Shown one piece after another: positions 49,501 through 62,200 of a stretch of 64,000 nucleotides of DNA. Source of the stretch: Sipunculus nudus (Eukaryota; Annelida; Sipuncula; Golfingiida; Sipunculidae). The position numbers and the translations under genes were made by a program. How positions within the stretch are numbered: position 1 is the stretch's first letter; the number at the start of each line of letters is the position of its first letter. Under the pieces are notes generated by a model. That model worked only from the letters and a program-made list of their open reading frames with translations, did no database searches and was not told where the DNA came from. Where the stretch lies: NCBI GenBank assembly GCA_026874595.1, contig CM049309.1, positions 74,262,426 through 74,326,425 on the forward strand. The letters run 5' to 3'.

Positions 49501-52500
49501 ATTATTAATGACCTCTAAATGAAATATATGCTCAAAAAAATGTGTGCACCTGTTAAGAAATTTGTAAATATTGGTTTAACACAACACTCTGTTTGAATGC
49601 TTATAATGTTTTTTCTTGTGATACTGATACAGTTTGTCATTGTTGAACCTTCTATGTATAGTATATAATATATGCTTTTTGTGGAACCATGGGACTGAGG
49701 TCTCTATTCATTCAAAAACCTGTGTGTCAGGCTTACTTCTTGTCTGTGACCTGTAAGTTTTCGTTCTGGCATGATGGCAGGTGTACGGATATCTCGCTGC
49801 AGGATCAACCGGTCTCTACTCCCTGAAGACAACATGTCTGCATTCCACGCTAATGCACCTGATAGAAAATAACCAGTAAACCATTAAGATTACATGAAGT
49901 GAAATGATACAGAAAGATGTAAACCTTACACATTAAATATAGTATGACAAAACATCATGGCTTATAGAACAGAAAATGATATACCATGGACTATTAGTTC
50001 CAAATTTATTATAGGCTCCTGGGGAATAATTGCCATGAAACAATATAACATGATTATACCATAGGAAATGTATCAAACACATACACAAGGAATAACATGA
50101 AATGATGGATATATCACTAATGAATTGTATAGAAAAGTAAACATATAACAGCATATGATTATAGTCATCTTAAAATATTTTTGTAACTAAGAATAAAATT
50201 ACCATAATGAGGCACACTCTGTTTCAATAAGAGCATTTTTCTATATAAAACTACCTGCTGGTGAACAGTGTATAGATTTGTATTTTATTAAATCCTAGCA
50301 ATTATATTGTGGAGAGAAATGATAGCTAAATGTTTGGTTTTGAAAAGTGCAAGACTCTAAGGCCTGTCAAAACCAACCACCAAACCTCCCCATTTTATCA
50401 ACACAATTTAACTGAGAATACACTCCTCATACAGTGGTTATACACTGCAGTCATTCAAATTTCTTTTTAACCGCTGCTTTGTACAGCAAGAATATCTGGG
50501 TTACACTGACTGATGGCAAACAATTGTGATCAGACCAATGACAGCGTGGTTTCGCATTGTGCATCCAACTCCAGGTTTTAAGTCTGCAAAACCTATTCTT
50601 GTTGGTCTGACTCTTGGCCCTTTGCTACCCCTGGTGTTGAGACCAAAAAAACTTGTAAAACAAAGCAGCGGTTAAAGCGAAGGAGACCTGAAATGAGTAC
50701 AGTGTATAACCACTGCATGAGGGGTGTAAGACATGAGTAGTATTGGACAATGTGATGATTTATACCAGCACTTACCAACTCTTGCTGAATGCCCCTCCAG
50801 AACTGTCAGCCTTTTGCTAGCTGCTACATCCCATATCTGCACATACCCTTTATGAGTTCCAACAGCCACTAAATTACCCTGTAATTTACACAAACAACAA
50901 TCAAGCAATGGCAATATTAAATCTTGTGTCCTCAACACATATAAGACCAAACATCACATTATCTACATAAAATACCTTTCCTGGCTTTGTAACAGACAAA
51001 AATACATTGCACTGTAAATGTCAGACGTTGATAATGACTCAAAAAATGTGAAATTATTTGTGGAAACTTAGTAAAATCTTACGTAATTTATACATTTCAA
51101 AACATATGAACTTAATAGATACTTAGATGTGACTCACAAAATATATGATTCTGGGAAGAACATTTAGGGGCATAAAAAATCTACAAATACATTTTGTAAA
51201 GTGAGTTGAAAAAAAATGGGTTTTTTTTGGACAAACAATTGTGGTTCCACTGTTTAATACTTACCCTATCTGACCATGAAACTGACGTGACAGAGTCACC
51301 ATCACATGAGAGATCACAGAGACGAGTGACCTGACTAGTGCATGCACTCCACAAGTAGACACAAGTGCCAAGACCGACACTGAGAACATTTTGTGATGAC
51401 CAATCTACTAAATTTAAGTAAAAATCATCTTGTAGCTCAGGGGCATCCAGCACCTTGAATGGAATTTTAGAGATCTTCCGAACAGCCTAGAATAGATCAA
51501 AAACAAATTATGTTTTTTTTCATAAAACACACTAAATTATCATATTTTTTACCACAGGGCTTAACATTAATGCTAAACTGCTGCTAACAAAATTACCCAA
51601 ATGAAAACATGTACCAATCCCCTGGTTGAACATTTGCAACTGCATGAAACATTGTAAGAGTACACATTATTTTGAACAATATTAATGATATATATTTAGA
51701 TACAAAAAATACAGAAAAACAAGAGTTTTAGGACTGCCTGTAAAGGAATAATCTTATTTTAGTTTTACCATTACCAATGGTTAATAAGCCTGCTATAAAT
51801 AAAACAAAGTAAACTTTACTATATACATTACACATAATTATTTTAAGACTGGCGGTAATGATGTTATTTCTACAAGTGACCTACCTTTCTAGGTGATCGT
51901 AATAGTTTATGACTTTTGTTGCCTACAGGTGATAATGAGTATGGTGAGGAATCACAGGAATCCAAGCTCCGTCGTGGGACTCGGTACTACAACAAAACAA
52001 GTATATTACAATCAACACTGAAAGGCAAATTGTACAGTACATGGGCAAAACTTACACCCCCACAGGATAAAGGCTGATATTTAGTTTTATATTGATATTT
52101 GAGTTTTATCTAATGACAGACACTCTCCATGGCTCAGACTGAAGGAAACTGAAGAACCCAGGGAAAAAACACCAATTTTGAAAAGGCAAATATGATCCAC
52201 TCTCATGGCAATGCCCAGAACTGAACCCAGTTCACCAGTGGAGACAGCGAAGTGTGTAACAATACCAATGAATGAATACAAGTAATTACTTAAACAATCA
52301 TCTCTAACATAATTATTTTTTTAAATTATGACTATACTTGACTTGTTGATACTGCTACCATCACTGTTCCAGTGTTAGCTTACAGAAGAGTCCATATTCA
52401 ATCAGAATTTCTCACCTGGAATAAATTTTTGGTCTCCTTTGGCACAAGTATTCTCCTTTCATCTGGTTGTTGATCCTGGAACCAAAAATAACACCAAACA

Positions 52501-54403
52501 TTATAAAGATTTTCAGTGCAAAATATCTCAACAAATTTTATTTTACTTCATAGATATATATTAAATAATGGGAGTAACAGGTGACTGAGCAGAACTCATA
52601 ACCAAACATTTGAAATTAGTTTAGGAGTGAATCTGCATTAGACCAAGTCACCCATCAGATACACTAAAAGTATGCATGCAATATTAACAGATCTGCCTGG
52701 CAGGATGTAGATTACGTCTGGAAGCACATGCTAAAAGATCACTACTTTTGCATGGCCATGAAAAATTCATAAAACAATTTCAGTAATGGTTCAACATAAA
52801 AGTGCAAACACAATTAAAATGTTAAGTGATGGAAGTAATATAATGGAAATAAGCTCATGTTCATTTAGCTTAAGCTGTAAATAAAGAAAATGATGTATTT
52901 AAAAATGTTGTGCGTTGTTCACTGCATACTTCAGTATTAGACTTGTTTCTTTTTTCACCCATATGCTTACTTTTATATCTTCTATGCCTGCCCCCAATAG
53001 TTCATTCTTTAAAAGACAGCTGTAGGCAAGTCCATCTTTGTTACCATCCATGTTAGCTTCTCTGGCTTTTCTTGTCTGTGTCGGAGAAGGTACTACAGGA
53101 TCCTGGCAATATAAGACAGTTTAATATTAGGCCTGTGAATTATGGGGACCCTTACAATTGATTCTTTACCTCTGATTCAATTCTTACTGAAGAAGTAAAT
53201 TTCAGACTTTTTAGAAAAAATAAGCAATTTTACCAAAATGGATGTTAGTAAATTTCAGAAAATAAAAAAAAATGCAGCTCTCCCTCGCTTGCCATGTTTC
53301 TATGCAAGTGGAGTTGTCTGACAGTGAACATTTAAAGTAGATTTAGGACACATAAGGGATAAAGAGCATCAACATAACAAACAGCTTTGACAAATTTGAG
53401 AGCTCACAGGACTTTGGGATGGTACATGAATAAAAAATAGTAATAAAATGAATCAATTCAGAGGTAAATAATGGATTATAAATTTAATTAAGGGTTTGCA
53501 ATTCAATGCATCAATTCTTCAAAGCATTGTTACACCCCAAATGAATATACATATTTTCATGAACTATTAATGATAACTTATTTTAGCATTTATTTCATAA
53601 GTGAATATAAAAAAACACAGAAGGATTATATTACTTTATTATGCATTCTATTTAGATTACCAAATACCCGTCATTTATAAAATATGCTTACAGTGAACTA
53701 GCAGCCTTACCTTGCTCAGGTTAAAGTTGATCTGCCAATTAGCTCCATTTCGACTGGGGATGAACCGGTCTCCATATTTGTCTTTGCTGGGAGAAACATA
53801 GGGGCTACTGCATGGGGATGATCCCTGGAATAAAATTAAACAACATAAAAACATTACAAAAGCAAAATAAGAATGTTAATGAATGTCCATTATCTTTAAA
53901 TTACATTTAGATCCAGAAATCTATTAAGCAGTAATATTAACTAACCATTTACCAAAATTGCTGCAATTCCAACAAAAATTTGCCTGAAGCAAATTCTGCA
54001 ATATAAACATAGAAGTTTTAAATATATCTTGTCCAGAAAAAGAGACCTGGGAAAACTGCATTTAGAGTTTTGATAAACAAAAGCATTCCTAAAAGAAGGA
54101 AAACACTTTCATGAATGATACTAGTGTCACAGGAGATAAATCATGAAAAGTTTTACAAATATATTTACACAGTAAAGATTCAATTTCTGTAACAACTAAA
54201 TGTTTACAACTGCCTGGTTCAAAACTCAAAAAGGCTGGTCCACTCTATAATATAACAATTCAACACATGATCATTTATTAAATTAGTCTCACAAGGAAAA
54301 CTACATGAATGAGTAAATAGATTCATGAAAGAATACTAACTGGACTGGGAGAAAATTGGCCGTTCTGTTGCCGGAGAAGACGCTTCTCGAACTCTGGATC
54401 CAT
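46599..54403 (-). CDS. FZR1: Fizzy-related protein / Cdh1, APC/C coactivator (12 coding exons)
   Basis: In coding order the exons are 54403-54341, 53824-53711, 53102-52971, 52475-52416, 51986-51885, 51486-51265, 50878-50776, 49858-49737, 49118-48822, 48174-48070, 47422-47330 and 46640-46599. All have AG/GT borders and the phases join, totalling 1455 nt and 484 aa (human is about 493). The start is MDPEFEKRLLRQ. The C-box DRFIP is at residues 40-44 and an LRSPRK CDK-type site ends near residue 157. Seven WD40 blades fill about 170-470, including DAPELQDDFYLNLVDWSS, VAVGTHKGYVQIWD, GSRDRLILQRDIRTP and LASGGGTADRCIRFWN. The C-terminal Ile-Arg tail (FTRIR) docks on the APC/C. It activates the anaphase-promoting complex in late mitosis and G1. 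GVGALAWN-type continuity with the human protein is near complete. At least one upstream non-coding exon is inferred. Introns hold several transposon copies. Identification is firm. Confidence 0.97.
46862..47183. mobile_element. hAT-like MITE family, copy 1 (FZR1 last intron)
   Basis: It shares ordered blocks with copies at 53128-53538 and 61946-62319: TTTCTATGTGAGTGGAGTAGTCCACAG-like, CATTTAAACTAGATTTAG, GAGCATGC/GAGCATC, and a common end GCACTGTTACACCC. The left end is not resolved. No coding frame is seen. Confidence 0.65.
49344..49478. repeat. Dispersed repeat, copy 1 (FZR1 intron)
   Basis: The sequence GGCACTCTCCATGGCTCAGA ... GGAGGAAACGGGAGGACCCGG ... GCCACATGGGGTTTGAACCC recurs in a shorter, diverged form at 52120-52260. 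The GGTTTGAACCC end resembles a Pol III B box, so a SINE-like origin is possible. Confidence 0.65.
52120..52260. repeat. Dispersed repeat, copy 2 (FZR1 intron)
   Basis: It starts with ACACTCTCCATGGCTCAGAC like the 49.3 kb copy, then GAAGGAAACTGAAGAACCCAGG, TCTCATGGCAATGCCCAG and a degenerate GAACTGAACCCAG end. It has the same orientation and is more decayed. Confidence 0.65.
53128..53538. mobile_element. hAT-like MITE family, copy 2 (FZR1 intron)
   Basis: It begins TAGGCCTGTGAATTATGGGG and ends GCATTGTTACACCCC, about 411 bp. Central blocks TTCTATGCAAGTGGAGTTGTC and ACATTTAAAGTAGATTTAGG match the other two copies. The ATTGATGCATTGAATTGCAA-type right end is inverted-repeat-like. No transposase is encoded. 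Confidence 0.7.
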
Positions 54404-54528
54404 GGCAGTGGAGTATGTTTTCTATTTATCACGGAGCGAGAAGGATGAGGATGAATATGGGTGGCTGCCAAGCAACCAGGTGAATGGGCAAAATGCCCTA
54501 CTGTGTATTTTCTTTCGGAATGGTCCAA
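54404..54528 (-). other. FZR1 5' UTR part of the first coding exon
   Basis: Sequence upstream of the ATG reaches an acceptor (TTACAG then TTGGACC) at 54528. It contains a stop in frame with the ATG, so the coding start is at 54403. The leader is therefore spliced from an upstream non-coding exon. Confidence 0.6.
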
Positions 54529-55510
54529 CTGTAACAAAACATCATAGAATATAAAGCCAATATATAAGGAACTCCACCCGTATCATTGATATGTAGAAGA
54601 CAGATATATTGGATTATTCCATTCACTTTCTCTAATTTCCCAGCCTAATATACAATTAACAAAATGTTTAATAAAGTAGGGATAAAAATATACAAAAGAT
54701 AGATAAACAAGAAATAAATATATCAATCAATCAATTGGGCAAAACTTTGTAAAATAAATTAAACAAGAGTGTTTTATATATCCAACACAAAAGTGTCAAG
54801 TACTAATCTTGTTAATGACTGGTGCCACCACTCCGCCCACCAGGGGCAGTGTCATAGCTAGTGCAAATGGCTACCATATTTTCCCAGTAAACGGAGTGCA
54901 ATGCGAAACATTCTTGATAATCATCTTTTCATATAATCATGCTACAATACTGCATAGATATCTTCAACAGATTATTCATTTAATGGTGTCACTTTTATTT
55001 TCAATTATTAAGTTCAATGATTGTTTCGTCACAGTGTTTTGGGAGACTAGTACACCCTTCTATTTTTCAGTTATAGGTCATATTCACTCCCACTTTGTTC
55101 CTTCTCAACTGACCTATTTAGTATTATGACATTAAGGCTATTTAACTGTAAGGATGTTCCTGTCCGATTCCAGATGGGAAAAGGTCACCCAAAAGCCTAG
55201 AAATAGTATAGAGCGCCTGTGACCTAATGTGTGACATTTTGTGAACACCCCACCAGCACACCAGACCAATCACGCAGGGTGCCAGTCATGTGCACTGTCA
55301 GTGTTTAAAAAATGATGGCTCAGGATCATAAAGGAAACAAATTTATCATTCAAAGAGTTTTAACCATGCAAAGTTATATCAAAACACAAAGTCTACAAGT
55401 ACTATGACATAGTAAACATACAATTGATCTGGTTGTTCTGATAATTATTCCACTGCAACACTGACTGTACATAAATGATAACACTCAAAATATTATTTGC
55501 CAAATAATAT

Positions 55511-55557
55511 TCAGAGAAGTAAGGATAAGTACCCAAATAATTTGGGTACTTCTCTGA
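55511..55557. repeat. Perfect palindrome AAGTACCCAAAT-A-ATTTGGGTACTT
   Basis: A 12-bp perfect stem (527-538 with 540-551 of the 55 kb block) overlaps a second inverted pair TCAGAGAAGTA / TACTTCTCTGA (55511-55521 and 55547-55557). Two mutually exclusive stems are possible. It lies in the inferred first intron of FZR1. Its function is unknown. Confidence 0.75.
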
Positions 55558-55942
55558 GAATAGACCCAGCACAGAACACCACCTCTTTTGTCCCTTTACG
55601 GCTTTAGTAATAAGAATCTACGTCACGTTCTCAAACTGAACGCATATATACCCTACACTTTTTTGGATAACATTCAGGGATTGAAAGAAACGAAAGGGTC
55701 AGTTTAGACATGTTCGACAGAAAAGCATCTAACGCAAAAGGGTCCAAGATAAGAGTGACTGAGCTCAGTGAGAGGCCACCGGTTACAATAACGTCTGGGC
55801 GTAGTGGAAGACGTAAACATTAACAGATATTTCATTGAGAGGAATTATGAATGAAATTTATTGGTATCTGTTACATCAGTTTTTTTGCAATATTCCATAA
55901 ATCACGCGTTATTTTTGATAAATAGATATTTTAAAACCTCAC

Positions 55943-56295
55943 CTACTGGTTACTTTCTGTAATTTCAGTTTGTCAACAATCGAACCCGCATGACCTAATT
56001 TTAGCAAGATGGCGTCGCGCATTGCATCATGGGAGCCAATTGCCCTTTAAAGACATTGTTTTGCAGAGACTACAATAGATTCCTTATTAATAACTTAAAA
56101 TAAAAAGTTATCCGGAATTTAAATATAATTTCTTTGAATTTATACTTTTTAATTTAAATAACTCTCGGACGGCCTTGACCTTCCCGTAGCCATCACAACG
56201 TATACCACGTGACATAAACCTTCTGGGTGCAGTCAGTGCTCCAAAGATCTTAAACTGGTTCAATCAACTGTGACCAAAATAAGCTCACTGTCAAA
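55943..56295. promoter_or_regulatory. Divergent FZR1/CFAP144 promoter with X-box-like site
   Basis: On the minus strand a non-coding FZR1 first exon is inferred to end at 55943 (CAGTAG then GTGAGG). On the plus strand CFAP144 starts at 56296. Between them are a YY1-like AAGATGGCG (56006-56014), CCAAT (56036-56040), E-box CACGTG (56206-56211) and GTAGCCATCACAAC (56186-56199). The last fits the RFX X-box GTHNYYATRRNAAC with one mismatch and is 97 bases before the CFAP144 ATG. RFX factors drive ciliary genes in animals. The sharing of one promoter is inference. Confidence 0.55.
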
Positions 56296-59200
56296 ATGGC
56301 GAAAGTTCAACATAAAAAGGAACCTTTGAACATCGTACATCAAAATGCCATACTTTGTGAGACAATTATGAAAGAGACTAGGCATCAAAAGCTATACAAA
56401 ACCTACAACGTGAATCCATTCAAAAAGAGTAAGTATGTCTGTTGAAATGGCAATAGCCAATGCCAAAAGAATGCCCACACTCATATCATGATATAATGTA
56501 TTTATAATATTAACCGAACATTATTTAACAAAAGGTAATCACATGTATTTCATCCACTTAATAATTATATTCAGTACAACTACTGGTTATATTATGACAT
56601 AAATTAGTCCAATTTATTTTAAAAACAAACATTTTTTTAAACAGATAATTACGGTATGGTAAACAGTCTCCGTTCAGACTACTGTAAAGTATACTGGTCT
56701 GACTTTGGGGGGTCTCCCCCACATTAAAAGCACTTAATAATGTTTCTTTTTTTGTTGTAGGAATTCTAAGGGGGGGGGGTATGGGGGGTTTCCCCCCATC
56801 TTTTAAGTAGTTAATAATATTTCTCAATAAATATTTTCATGATATTTACAACTGCCATTAGGTGGCGCAATTTATTACATCACACCCGGATTTAAAAGCC
56901 CTCTTTTTCCTGTGACCTTCACATCGTCTTGCATGGTGTAATGGCATTAGTGTTAGAGTACTGAGCTGTGCTGCACAGGATCGATTCCAGCGAGGAACAA
57001 CTTCTGCTCTTTCATGTGATATTCATGATTTATAATGTATACATGTATTTACACATTTCTGACTAATAATAATATGTCTTTCATCAACAGATAACGCTGT
57101 GGTAGGAAATATAAGAGAAGACAATAAGTGGTAGCATTATTTTATTCAACTGTTCCAAATGTAGGTACTGATTGTACATACGCTCCAAAGCTTAATCCCC
57201 CCCCCCCCCCCCCGGCCTACTCTTAATAAGTGATAATAGGTCATTCGACGTCCACTCTGTTCCCACTTCATGGACCTCTTACGACATTCACACTACTTAA
57301 TCATTGAATTGGAATTTAAGATAAAAACTATTAATCTTGAGTCTGATAACCATATGGTAAGAGTTCCCGATCCTGTTATATTTGTTGTGGTCACGAGTTG
57401 ACATTCCTTTCACAAGTTACATCCATACAACATCATGGACGAGTGAACCAGTAATGTATCTGCAGGCGCCTGCTCAAACTAGGAGCGGAATGACCGGTCA
57501 TTGTACACATAAACGGAGGATCCGTGGCCGTGTATGGGGAGTTAGCACAATAAGTAACACGATAATATCTTAGACATGCCTTGTATTCTAGGTAATTATC
57601 ATAAATACTGCGTTATATGAAGATGTTTTTTCAGCTGCCGAAATGTCATATACCATTAGGTCTTTCCTTCGCAGTAAATTATTCAGTCTGAACAGTTCAG
57701 AATTTTTGGTTTTTCCCTTCATTATGCGCCACCCTGGTTTGGGGTCGCGCTGCAGATACTTTTTATTATGTAGCGTGCATGACTGAGTCAGGGCCCATCT
57801 CAGTCATGGTACAGGACAACTGTTATATCAGCCTGGCCCTTGTGTATAGATCTGTTACACTTAAATCAAATGCTAAATACTGCTTAATGGAATGGCGCAG
57901 ACCTAATAATATTATAGTGCAAGGCAGTCAGTATGCATTTTATAAGATAAGATGTAGTTTATTGCTATATATATTTAATAAAATCATCACATACAATAGT
58001 ATTTGGCTTGACTGGCTTGCTTAAACAAACACATTAAACAAGAAATAATAAAATAAAATTGTGTATAGAAAAAAAGACGTATGACTAAGAATGTTTGACT
58101 AGATTATTGTGCTGCAAGTGATGTATTTAATTCCCGAACAGCTGACGCGTAAGTGCTATTTTGAGTTCTTTTGGAATTGCCTGATAGCGACCTATAGCAA
58201 ACCCCCGATTTCATTTTTTTAAACAAATAGTGCGCCGGATGACAATAGTCTTCTATAATGTCATTTGCTTTCTTCAACAATCGTGTTTGAAATAAGGAGT
58301 CAACTGTGGGTAAAGAAACCCCAATTATCCTCTCAGCTGTTCTAACTACCCTAGAAAGACGGTTCCTTTCCTCGACCGTGATACTGCCTCCCCATACAGT
58401 GACTGACAACGTCAGGACTCCCTGAATTACTGCCCAATAAAACTTTAATAAAATTGGTTGACTGAGCCTGAAATCTTTTAGGTTACTTAGAAAGAATAAA
58501 CATTGTTGTGCCTTCTTTACACAGTAATTAACATTTTTGGCCCACTTCAAATCAGAAGAAATAAAAATTCCTAAAAATTTAAAACAGTCAACGATTTCAA
58601 CCTCGGAGCCTTCAATTACTAAGGGTAATATTTCAGTTTTCTTCCGTCTAAAATCAATTATCATCTCCTTGGTTTTCTTTACATTTAACTCCAGATTATT
58701 TTCAGAGTACCACGAAGTTAAAGTTTTAATTTCATTGCGGTAAACACTTTCGTTATTTCGCCAGATGAGCCCAGAAACTGTTGTGTCATCTGCAAATTTT
58801 ACAATGAGGCAATCATCAGAAGTAGAGACACAGTCATAGGTGAATATAGAGTACAATTTTGGTGAAAGCACACAACCTTTGGGTGCTCCAGTTTTTAAGA
58901 CCAATTCTTCAAAAATAATGTTGCCAATCCTAACCACTTGAGGCCAATTTTTTAAAAGTCTAAGATCTAGTTACACATGTTAATATTAAGACCCAGTTTT
59001 GATAGTTTTCCGATTAAATTTATGGGGAAGGATAGTGTTAAAGGCTGAGCTGAAATTGATGAATAAAACCCTTGCATAGGTAGATTCTCGTAAGTCGAGA
59101 TGTTTTAAAATACGGTAAAGTGTGAATGATACAGCGTCATCTGTTGAGCGGTTACTACGATAGGCGAACTGAAAAGGATCAAATGTTTCTGAAATAAAGA

Positions 59201-62200
59201 TTTATGGTTTCAATCCTGACTAATTTAATAAAATTTTTATCTTAGAGTCTGATTCAGTTTGGCCAAAAGTATAGTTGGGAGGGTGAGGACCAGTCGTCAT
59301 ACCTCACTGGGAGCCTCGCTGATTGGAGGGACTGAGAGCCAGAATTTTGTTACATAATACATTGAAGAGTGACACGCTTGCACAGGGTGAAAGTAACACC
59401 TGCTGACACTGGTTAAAAGGGCATTTGGTGGAGTGCAGTCTGAGGCTTAGATTATAGAAACTCTCACTGTATGGCTATCTGACTCAATATAGGGCAGGGC
59501 CTAATAATATTGAGTCAGATTAAATTGGACTAATTAAAGCCCAGTGAGGAGCGTCCAGAGCCAATTATAATACAGTTGCATTTGTTTTGATTGACAGCTA
59601 TCCGGCCAGGTAACCCACATGTTAAGGCCACACGCTCTGGAAGAGAATCCTGACATAAAGTTCCTTATACTGGTGGTATTTCATAGATCACATGCTCAAG
59701 TGCTTGGATGTTCATTACAGTCTAATATTTACAGCAATAAAAAGTGATGAACCCATAATACATTATTGATGAATATAGAACATAGAAGAGATCAGATTTT
59801 TTTTTCAATTTTTTTCAGTGCATGTTATCACCGGAAAACCCAATTCCTTACATGATACAGAAGAGGGTGATGAAGACAGTGAGTATTGATTTTATTAAAA
59901 TATATTGTTAATTTTATCTAAAGTGAACTAAAATTCTGTAAAATATAACTGTAAAACTTTATTGAGACATTGACACTTTCTGCAGGGGTATACTGTATAG
60001 TTATTGTATCTAGGATCCAAAATCTATATATAATAATTAAAATTTTATAATTTAATCCACAAAAAGAATACACTTGTAAATTGAACATATATTTTTATTT
60101 TGACAAAAATTGATTCTTTTTGTGATGATAGAATATATTTAATGTACCAGAGTTATTGTGGTATATAAAACTATGTACATGCTGTTCTTTTAAAGTTATT
60201 CGCCGTTTACAGACTGATGGTAGGTTCTGTTTTCATCTGTACTGACAACAGTCATATTTATTCACAAGTTTTTTTAACAAGCACCAGTCACATACATTTG
60301 CCTAAAAAATAACATTTTTTCTCAAATGTTATTTTTTTGTGCTTTGATATCAATATGAATGCACATTACTAAATCAATGCATTTTTAAGATGCTGGGGCC
60401 ATGCTACACATATCAATCAGTTTGAGCAGTCATCATCTCACCACACAAGCTTTTCTCTGCTGTGTCCACACAAAGTTTACACACACTGTGCAGAATCAGA
60501 CTCGCAAGAGTGTGACTCTGCTGGTAGGGATTATGGGTATCAAAATCAAAGCCCCACAATGCACAGGAGCTTCTACATTCACCAGCAGCTTATATGTAAC
60601 ATCAAATATGTTAAATTAAGAATTGTTTCCAAGCAAATCACATAAACATAGGTGTGTTTTTGGTAAGGATAAATAATATTTTGTAAGCATGCATATGTGG
60701 ATAGAAACAGAAATTTTCCTTGAAATGTAAAAAAATTTAAGTTTGACAGTTGAGACAAGTAGTCCCAGCCAACCCCACAATTCTAAACTGGAGGAGGTTT
60801 GTTTTGAGTAGAAATAACCTCTCGTGGAAGGGTGATAGTTTACACTCAGCCAATGTCACAGAGTGCTGTTGAAAAAAAAAAACCAACAAAATCTATGCCT
60901 TTATTAATCTGTAAAAGGGAAATGACATTGTATAATTTCTGTATAAAAATATTCTAATGATATGACCGTTGTCACAGTTCAGTTGTTTCCAACTGTCATC
61001 AAAATGAAGGGTACAGTCACTGCATACTTAAAGAATGTATTGTAAGTGAGCCTTCTGGATATAAAGGTCTCTGTGTACATGGTTTTCAAAGACAGTGTTG
61101 ACAAGTGTCTATTTAAAATCTGGAAACATACATTTCCCATAAAAATCCATTTATTTTCAGCTAAAAATCAAACCAAAGTATCTGTGATATCTAAATATTT
61201 TGAATGTACACACTGTTTTGTAATATATTGGTTATATTCAACGAGTGATTGGTGTGCATAATGCATGAATAAATACGGTTTTCATACAGATTTTTTTTGT
61301 TTGTGATTTATCAAGTGCAAAAGTCTCATCAGCATAATAAACCAAAAGAAGAAATGAATAAATATTATGGAATCAACTTATTAGCTTTTTGGGTAATAGT
61401 TAAAGTAAGCAGTTATATATTGTGAGTGAAAAATATATTAAACAATCAATTTATTTTATCATTATGTGACCTAGGTAATTAACACAACGGCTGGTATATA
61501 AGTTATTTTAAGGTAAAGTAAGAACTTAACAAAATTTTCAAAATATTTAATCCTCAGTTTACTTCTGCTTCAGTTTAATAATGTTGCATGTCTTCATAAC
61601 ATAAAATAAGCAATACAACTTTTTCTCAGTAAAATAATGTTTTTAATCATAAGCGATTACTTTCAACAACATTTATGATCATTGACTGTCTATATTTCAC
61701 ACTTCCTGTCCCATAACTTGACTGATATCTTTTTTTGGATATTTCTAGGTCAGTTCAAGTCTGTCATAGCCAGAGCAGCTCAAGAACCAGTGAGAAAATA
61801 CACATACCCAATGACAGAGGCTCAGGAGATTGGCTGGATCACAAGCCCACTGGTAAATATATTGGTCATTTTATCATCCTTATGTGTACACATATACCAA
61901 TTAAATAAGTCTCATAAAAATAACCAATCTTTCCTTTAAAAAAAATAGGCCTTTAAATTGTGAGGGGCCTTTGAATCTATTTAATTATTTTATTCTTTAC
62001 CTTTAATTCAATTGTCAATTCAATTAATACTGAAGGTCTAAATTTAAGACTTTCATTTAATTAAAAACAATTATTTAACCACAGTGGATGCTTGTTAATT
62101 TTTGCAAGTAAATAACAATGTAGCTTGCCCTCTGATTATTGCTGCCATCTTTGTTTTTATGCGACTGGACTGGAGCATTTTACTGGCAAACAATAAAATT

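Noticed and set aside
54301-54537. 78-codon minus-strand frame beside the FZR1 start
   Set aside because: It is a shadow frame of the first coding exon and its 5' UTR; the MDPEFEKRLLRQ frame matches the family.
56928-56999. Working tRNA gene
   Set aside because: A and B boxes are present but the anticodon and acceptor stems do not pair well, so it is kept only as a tRNA-like remnant.
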